A stretch of 47,358 nucleotides of DNA, taken from positions 1 through 47,358 of the forward strand of contig CABYZU010000005.1 of NCBI GenBank assembly GCA_902523495.1, written 5' to 3'. This stretch comes from an uncultured Pelagibacteraceae bacterium (GTDB lineage Bacteria > Pseudomonadota > Alphaproteobacteria > Pelagibacterales > Pelagibacteraceae). Below the pieces are notes generated by a model that was not told where the DNA came from, searched no databases, and worked only from the letters and a program-made list of their open reading frames with translations. Each line of letters opens with the position of its first letter. The first letter of the stretch is position 1. A program made the translations under genes and the position numbers. This document shows positions 43,499-47,358 of this stretch, in pieces.

Positions 43499-44760
43499 TA
43501 TTTGATTATTTTATAACCGATATCTTTTCTAAAAAATCCGTTTTCCCAATTTAAAATTTTTATTAAATTTACTGCTTGATCTCTACTTTCCTTTAAATTT
43601 GTAGACTTAATTACAAAATTAAGAACTCTTCCACCGTTAGAGTAGATTATTGAATTATCTATTTTTGTACCAGCATGAAAAATATAATTATCTTCTGGAA
43701 GTTTTATTTGATCAATTGATTTGATTTCAACATTATTTTCAAATTTATCTGGATATCCTTTTGAGCAAAGGACAATACAAATACTTTTTTTATTTGACCA
43801 TTCAAGATTTAATGAAGTGAGGTTTTCATTAACACATGCATTGATAATATCTGCAAAATCTGTTTTAACTCTTGGCAAAATTGTTTGACACTCCGGGTCG
43901 CCCATTCTTACGTTATATTCAATAAGGTAAGGTTCATTATCAATAATCATTAATCCTGCGTATAAAAAACCTTTGAAGTTGGTATTTAAATCTTTTAACC
44001 CTTTTAATGTTGGATCAATTATCCTTTCTAATATCTTTCTATCTAATTCTTTATTTTCAAGCCGAGAAGGTGAGTAAGCACCCATACCCCCTGTATTTTT
44101 ACCCTTATCTCCCTCTAAAACTCTTTTATGATCCTGAGCAGTACCAAATTTTTTGTAAGTTCTACCATCAGAAATTATAAAAAAACTCATTTCTTCACCT
44201 TTTAAAAACTCTTCTATCAAAATTTCTTTAGCGTCTCCAAATTTACCGTTAAAAATTTCATTTACAGCTAATTTAGATTGCTCAAAAGAGTTACATATAT
44301 AAACTCCTTTTCCAGAGGCTAGACCATCAGCTTTAACAACTATGGGAAATTTACATTTCTCCAAAAAATTTAAACTTTTTTCTTCATTTTCAAAAATACC
44401 AAAATTAGCAGTTGGTATCTTATATTTTTCACATAATTTTTTTGTAAATATCTTTGATCCCTCTAATTGAGATGAAATTTTATTGGGGCCAAAAACTTTA
44501 ATTTCATTTTTTTCTAAAAAATCAACAATTCCATCAACCAGAGGTTTTTCTGGCCCAACTACAACAATATCAATCTTAAGATTTTTAATTTTTTCATTAA
44601 TTTCCTCAAAATTATCTAAATTAACATCAATATTTTCTGCAATAAAACTTGTTCCAGCATTCCCTGGAAAACAGAATATTTTATCTACCTTACTTGATGA
44701 TTTTAAAAAGGTACAAATAGCGTGCTCTCTGCCCCCACTTCCAATTATTCCTATCTTCAT
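43498..44760 (-). CDS. purD: Phosphoribosylamine-glycine ligase (GAR synthetase)
   Basis: PurD catalyses the second step of de novo purine synthesis. The 420-residue ATP-grasp enzyme starts with KIGIIGSGGREHAI and shows GLASGKGVYI, EEFLKGEEMSFF, GDKGKNTGGMGAYSP and EYNVRMGDPECQ, the family signature. It is divergent from the DUF2093 gene with only 24 bp between the start codons. Purine salvage genes elsewhere in the window (near 16-17.8 kb) complement this route. Confidence 0.96.
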   Translation of the reverse strand: MKIGIIGSGGREHAICTFLKSSSKVDKIFCFPGNAGTSFIAENIDVNLDNFEEINEKIKNLKIDIVVVGPEKPLVDGIVDFLEKNEIKVFGPNKISSQLEGSKIFTKKLCEKYKIPTANFGIFENEEKSLNFLEKCKFPIVVKADGLASGKGVYICNSFEQSKLAVNEIFNGKFGDAKEILIEEFLKGEEMSFFIISDGRTYKKFGTAQDHKRVLEGDKGKNTGGMGAYSPSRLENKELDRKILERIIDPTLKGLKDLNTNFKGFLYAGLMIIDNEPYLIEYNVRMGDPECQTILPRVKTDFADIINACVNENLTSLNLEWSNKKSICIVLCSKGYPDKFENNVEIKSIDQIKLPEDNYIFHAGTKIDNSIIYSNGGRVLNFVIKSTNLKESRDQAVNLIKILNWENGFFRKDIGYKIIK

Positions 44761-44784
44761 ATAAATATATATAAACTAAAAATA

Positions 44785-44976
44785 ATGAAAAAATTAGCTA
44801 AATTAAAATATTTACCAAATAACTTTAAGATTGTTGAAAAAGGGGATTATGTTTTGTGCGCAATATCTGGTAAAGAAATTCCACTTGATAAATTGAACTA
44901 TTGGAATGTAAAGGATCAAGAAGCTTACTATTCTTATAAAGAAGCCCATTTAAAAAAAGAGAGTATTGCCGAATAG
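44785..44976 (+). CDS. DUF2093 domain-containing protein
   Basis: This 63-residue protein matches the short alphaproteobacterial DUF2093 family: FKIVEKGDYVLCAISGKEIPL, where relatives have a similar xGDYVxCAVTGxxIPL, then LNYWNVKDQEAY. The single Cys and the Gly-Lys turn hint at a small metal or ligand site, but the role is unknown. I used the ATG at 44785, which gives the normal family length; an earlier in-frame ATG lies inside purD. It ends two bases before the convergent acyltransferase gene. Confidence 0.83.
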   Translation: MKKLAKLKYLPNNFKIVEKGDYVLCAISGKEIPLDKLNYWNVKDQEAYYSYKEAHLKKESIAE

Positions 44977-44978
44977 AA

Positions 44979-45845
44979 TTAAATTTTCCATCTACTGTGA
45001 GTCCAAATCCATTGTTCAGGATTCATCATTATCATTTCTTCTAAAATTTCATTAAGTTTTAATGTAATCATGTCTACAGAGTCATTTTTTGAGAATTTAA
45101 TATTTTCAAAAATTTTCAATTTAAATTTGTTATCAATTAAACGCTCAATGTAAACAGGCACAATAGCAACATCAAATTTTTTAATAAATTGTGCTGGAAT
45201 TGTTGTTGTTAAAGCTTTTTTTCCAAATAAATCACTTTCTATTCCCTCAGAAACTCTTTGGTCAATCATCAGCGCGATAGATGTTCCTTTTTTAAATTCC
45301 TTGAGTAGTTCTTTTGTGCCAGTAATTCCTTTTTTTATTTGTTTTTTACAAATGTATTTTTTTCTAATATTTTCCATTATTGGATTAAGTAAAGAATTAT
45401 TTAATGGTCTATATACTGCAGCCAAGTCAATACCAGATTTTTCTAAATGCATGGCCATCAATTCAAAATTATTAAAATGTCCAGATATAAATATTACTGG
45501 CCTCTTAGACAATTTAATTTTTTCAAGTTCGCTTTGATTTTCAATAATTATTTGATTTGAAAACTTTGGAGATGTTCTAAATTTTTCTATAAACATATAT
45601 TCAGAAAAAATTTTTCCGTAATTGATCCACATATTATTCATAATCTTGTATTTCTGGGGATCATTTAAGTTAGGAAAAGCTATTGACAAATTTGCATAAG
45701 AAGTTTTTTTTGATCTAAATAAAGGTCCAAAATTTTTAAATATGAATCCTGCAATAATTTGAGACATTCTTAATCCAACTAATTTAAATATCAGAAATAA
45801 TGAAATAATTATTAAAAACTCAAAAGTATGTTTAACTAATTTCAT
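44979..45845 (-). CDS. Lipid A biosynthesis acyltransferase, LpxL family
   Basis: This 288-residue inner-membrane acyltransferase adds a secondary acyl chain to lipid A. It has an N-terminal membrane segment (about 6-24), the catalytic HxxxxE as GHFNNFE with His123 and Glu128, and the substrate-binding AVYRPLNN and MIDQRVSEG segments; the C-terminus WIWTHSRWKI is typical. I chose the ATG at 45845, which overlaps the lpxK end by 14 bp; a TTG at 45860 would add five residues. Its place after lpxK and waaA supports a lipid A role. The acyl chain transferred is not known. Confidence 0.88.
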   Translation of the reverse strand: MKLVKHTFEFLIIISLFLIFKLVGLRMSQIIAGFIFKNFGPLFRSKKTSYANLSIAFPNLNDPQKYKIMNNMWINYGKIFSEYMFIEKFRTSPKFSNQIIIENQSELEKIKLSKRPVIFISGHFNNFELMAMHLEKSGIDLAAVYRPLNNSLLNPIMENIRKKYICKKQIKKGITGTKELLKEFKKGTSIALMIDQRVSEGIESDLFGKKALTTTIPAQFIKKFDVAIVPVYIERLIDNKFKLKIFENIKFSKNDSVDMITLKLNEILEEMIMMNPEQWIWTHSRWKI

Positions 45846-46788
45846 GAATTTTCGACTCAATTAACTCTGTTAATTTTTTTTGGTCTAATATTTCTAAATC
45901 TATCTTTATAAAGTTAATTTTCTCTCTCAAATTTACCGGAACCTTTACATAATCTTTTTCAGTTGTGATAATCTTTATATTTTTATTTTTAGCATTTTTT
46001 AATATTTTTATAATATCAAAAGCTTTATAATCATAATGATCTGGAAACATCATTTCTTCAACTATATCAAAATTATTTTTAATTAAAATTTCTTTAAAAC
46101 TGTTATTGTTTCCTATACCTGAAAATATTAGAAACTTATCATTTAGATTAAATTCATCTATATTTTTTATCTTGAGAAAAGAATTAAATATGTGAATTTT
46201 TGGATTGATTTCATTTATAGACTGATAAATTTCATCGAGGTCAAATTTTTTATCAATGTTTTTTATAATTACTGCATCATATTTTTTTAAACTTTCTATT
46301 TTTTCTCTCATAGGACCTGATGGTATCAGAAAGCCATTACCAATCCAGTTTTCACTGTCAAAACACACTAGTTTGAAATCATAATCAATTTGCCCATCTT
46401 GAAGACCATCATCAAAAATTAATAATTCACAATTTTTCTCAATTGCTTTTAAAATAATTTTTTGTCTGTTGTCGGAAGTAATAAATTCAGATCTATTTTT
46501 AAGAATAATATGCTCATCTTTTTGATCTGGATAAAATTTTTTTGCTGTAGAAACTTTTAATTTAGCATTTTTGAATATCTCATAAAGTTTAATTACTGTA
46601 GGTGTTTTGCCAGTGCCGCCCAAATAAATATTTCCAACACAAATCGTTTTTATTTTTTGATATTTTTTTTTTTGTTTAATATTTAAAATTATATTGTTAA
46701 TTCCAACGATTAAATTTAGGGGAGTTAGCAAATAAGCAATAAAGTTAGGCTTTTTATAATCCCAAAATTTAGGTTTTTTAAATTTCAT
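45832..46788 (-). CDS. lpxK: Tetraacyldisaccharide 4'-kinase
   Basis: LpxK phosphorylates the 4' position of the lipid A precursor. The 318-residue protein has the P-loop LGGTGKTP at about 56-63 after a hydrophobic N-terminal part. The LIFDDGLQDGQIDYDFKLVCFD and GPMREKIESLKKYD segments are also typical. I used the ATG at 46788 rather than the TTG two codons upstream. It starts nine bases after the waaA stop and is followed by the LpxL-type acyltransferase with an overlap. Confidence 0.92.
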   Translation of the reverse strand: MKFKKPKFWDYKKPNFIAYLLTPLNLIVGINNIILNIKQKKKYQKIKTICVGNIYLGGTGKTPTVIKLYEIFKNAKLKVSTAKKFYPDQKDEHIILKNRSEFITSDNRQKIILKAIEKNCELLIFDDGLQDGQIDYDFKLVCFDSENWIGNGFLIPSGPMREKIESLKKYDAVIIKNIDKKFDLDEIYQSINEINPKIHIFNSFLKIKNIDEFNLNDKFLIFSGIGNNNSFKEILIKNNFDIVEEMMFPDHYDYKAFDIIKILKNAKNKNIKIITTEKDYVKVPVNLREKINFIKIDLEILDQKKLTELIESKIHEIS

Positions 46789-46797
46789 TAACAAATA

Positions 46798-47358
46798 TTA
46801 ACAAATTTCATTAAAAATTTTATTTAAAATTTTTGTTCCTTCAAGAGTCAAATTTTTGATTAATTTTTTTGAATAGTTTTTTTTATTAAGCTTTTTCATA
46901 AGCAAATTAGTTAAATGATTTTGATTTGATACCTTAAAGGATACATTTTTTTTTTGGAGATGCCCGTAAATCTCCCTAAAATTTGAGATGTTGGGACCAT
47001 GAAAAATACGGCAACCATACATTGCAGCCTCCAAAGGGTTTTGACCTCCATGATTTATTAACGAACCTCCAAGAAACACATTTTTGCATATTTTGAAAAT
47101 GGATTTAGTTCTTCCGTAGGAATTCACTAAATATATATCTGTGTTGGGTTTAATTTTCTTTTTAGGATAATCTAAATGAATATTAAGGTTAAGATTTTCT
47201 AATTCACTCTTAATTTTATCAACTCTGTCTACATGCCTTGGAATAATTATTGTTAAAAGATCTTTATATTTTTTCTTTAATTTAAGATGGATAAGTGCAC
47301 AATACTTTTCCTCATTATAATGAGTGCTTGATGCGCACCAAGAATTTTTTTTTAAAAG
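46798..47358 (-). CDS. waaA: 3-deoxy-D-manno-octulosonic acid (Kdo) transferase, C-terminal part
   Basis: The gene runs off the window end, so only the last ~186 codons are seen. WaaA adds Kdo to lipid IVA. Conserved features of the GT30 C-terminal half are SSTHYNEEKY near the edge, IPRHVDRVDKI, then FLGGSLINHGGQNPLEAAMYG, and the HGPNISNFREIY segment. The frame stays open across the whole piece. It is the first gene of the waaA-lpxK-lpxL set in this window. Confidence 0.92.
   Translation of the reverse strand, partial: LLKKNSWCASSTHYNEEKYCALIHLKLKKKYKDLLTIIIPRHVDRVDKIKSELENLNLNIHLDYPKKKIKPNTDIYLVNSYGRTKSIFKICKNVFLGGSLINHGGQNPLEAAMYGCRIFHGPNISNFREIYGHLQKKNVSFKVSNQNHLTNLLMKKLNKKNYSKKLIKNLTLEGTKILNKIFNEIC

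Overview
This is a very AT-rich, very compact bacterial chromosome segment. Gene content and protein style (Lys/Asn/Ile-rich proteins, overlapping or nearly touching genes, 14-50 bp between divergent genes, few Shine-Dalgarno sequences) point to the SAR11 clade (Candidatus Pelagibacter, Pelagibacterales, Alphaproteobacteria). Alphaproteobacterial markers include ChvG/ChvI, a DUF3035 (BamF-like) lipoprotein after lspA, DUF2093 and the waaA-lpxK-lpxL order. I see no tRNA, rRNA, CRISPR array, insertion sequence or prophage. The organism is inferred from gene content, not from a marker-gene search.

Layout. 1-477 is the 3' end of polA with an apparent one-base frameshift. 523-4103 holds ChvI/ChvG and adenosylhomocysteinase. 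4087-7888 holds tsaE, an AmgK/MurU cell-wall sugar salvage pair, gpmA, a VanZ-like protein and a lytic-transglycosylase-like lipoprotein. 7878-13143 (minus) is an RND pump with its adaptor, a mercaptopyruvate sulfurtransferase and MsrA. 13179-15869 has a DMT exporter, an AlkA-type glycosylase, a DUF1330 protein and a GT17 glycosyltransferase. 15919-17785 is a convergent purine salvage pair (phosphoribosyltransferase and NCS2 permease). 17912-22355 has a small lipoprotein, Hsp20 with a heat-shock-type promoter, oligopeptidase B, a membrane J-domain protein and a GT9 glycosyltransferase. 22404-26372 has a DapA-family aldolase, Cfa, a Lys-rich coiled-coil protein with no obvious start codon, a small membrane protein and a DCC-family protein. 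26470-31547 has TldD/TldE, a renalase-like flavoprotein, a secreted DUF6134-like protein and a YczE-like membrane protein. 31544-36402 (minus except one gene) has TypA, a 38-residue basic protein, a frameshifted sulfotransferase-like gene and GroEL/GroES. 36526-42941 is a plus-strand run: HAD hydrolase, ribF, ileS, lspA, the BamF-like lipoprotein and pgi. 42938-47358 has rsmD, purD, a DUF2093 protein and the lipid A/Kdo set (lpxL-type, lpxK, waaA).

How it fits together. Several blocks serve the envelope: AmgK/MurU plus lytic transglycosylase (peptidoglycan turnover), LspA plus BamF-like protein (lipoprotein and outer-membrane assembly), WaaA/LpxK/LpxL (lipid A), Cfa and the RND pump. Two chaperone loci share a CTTGAAA -35 element, which suggests a common RpoH regulon. 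Most of the window is ordinary core genome. The more unusual points are two frameshifted genes, the Lys-rich reading frame without a start, the unlisted 38-residue basic ORF, the heat-shock promoter with a possibly structured leader, and strong Shine-Dalgarno sequences limited to a few genes.
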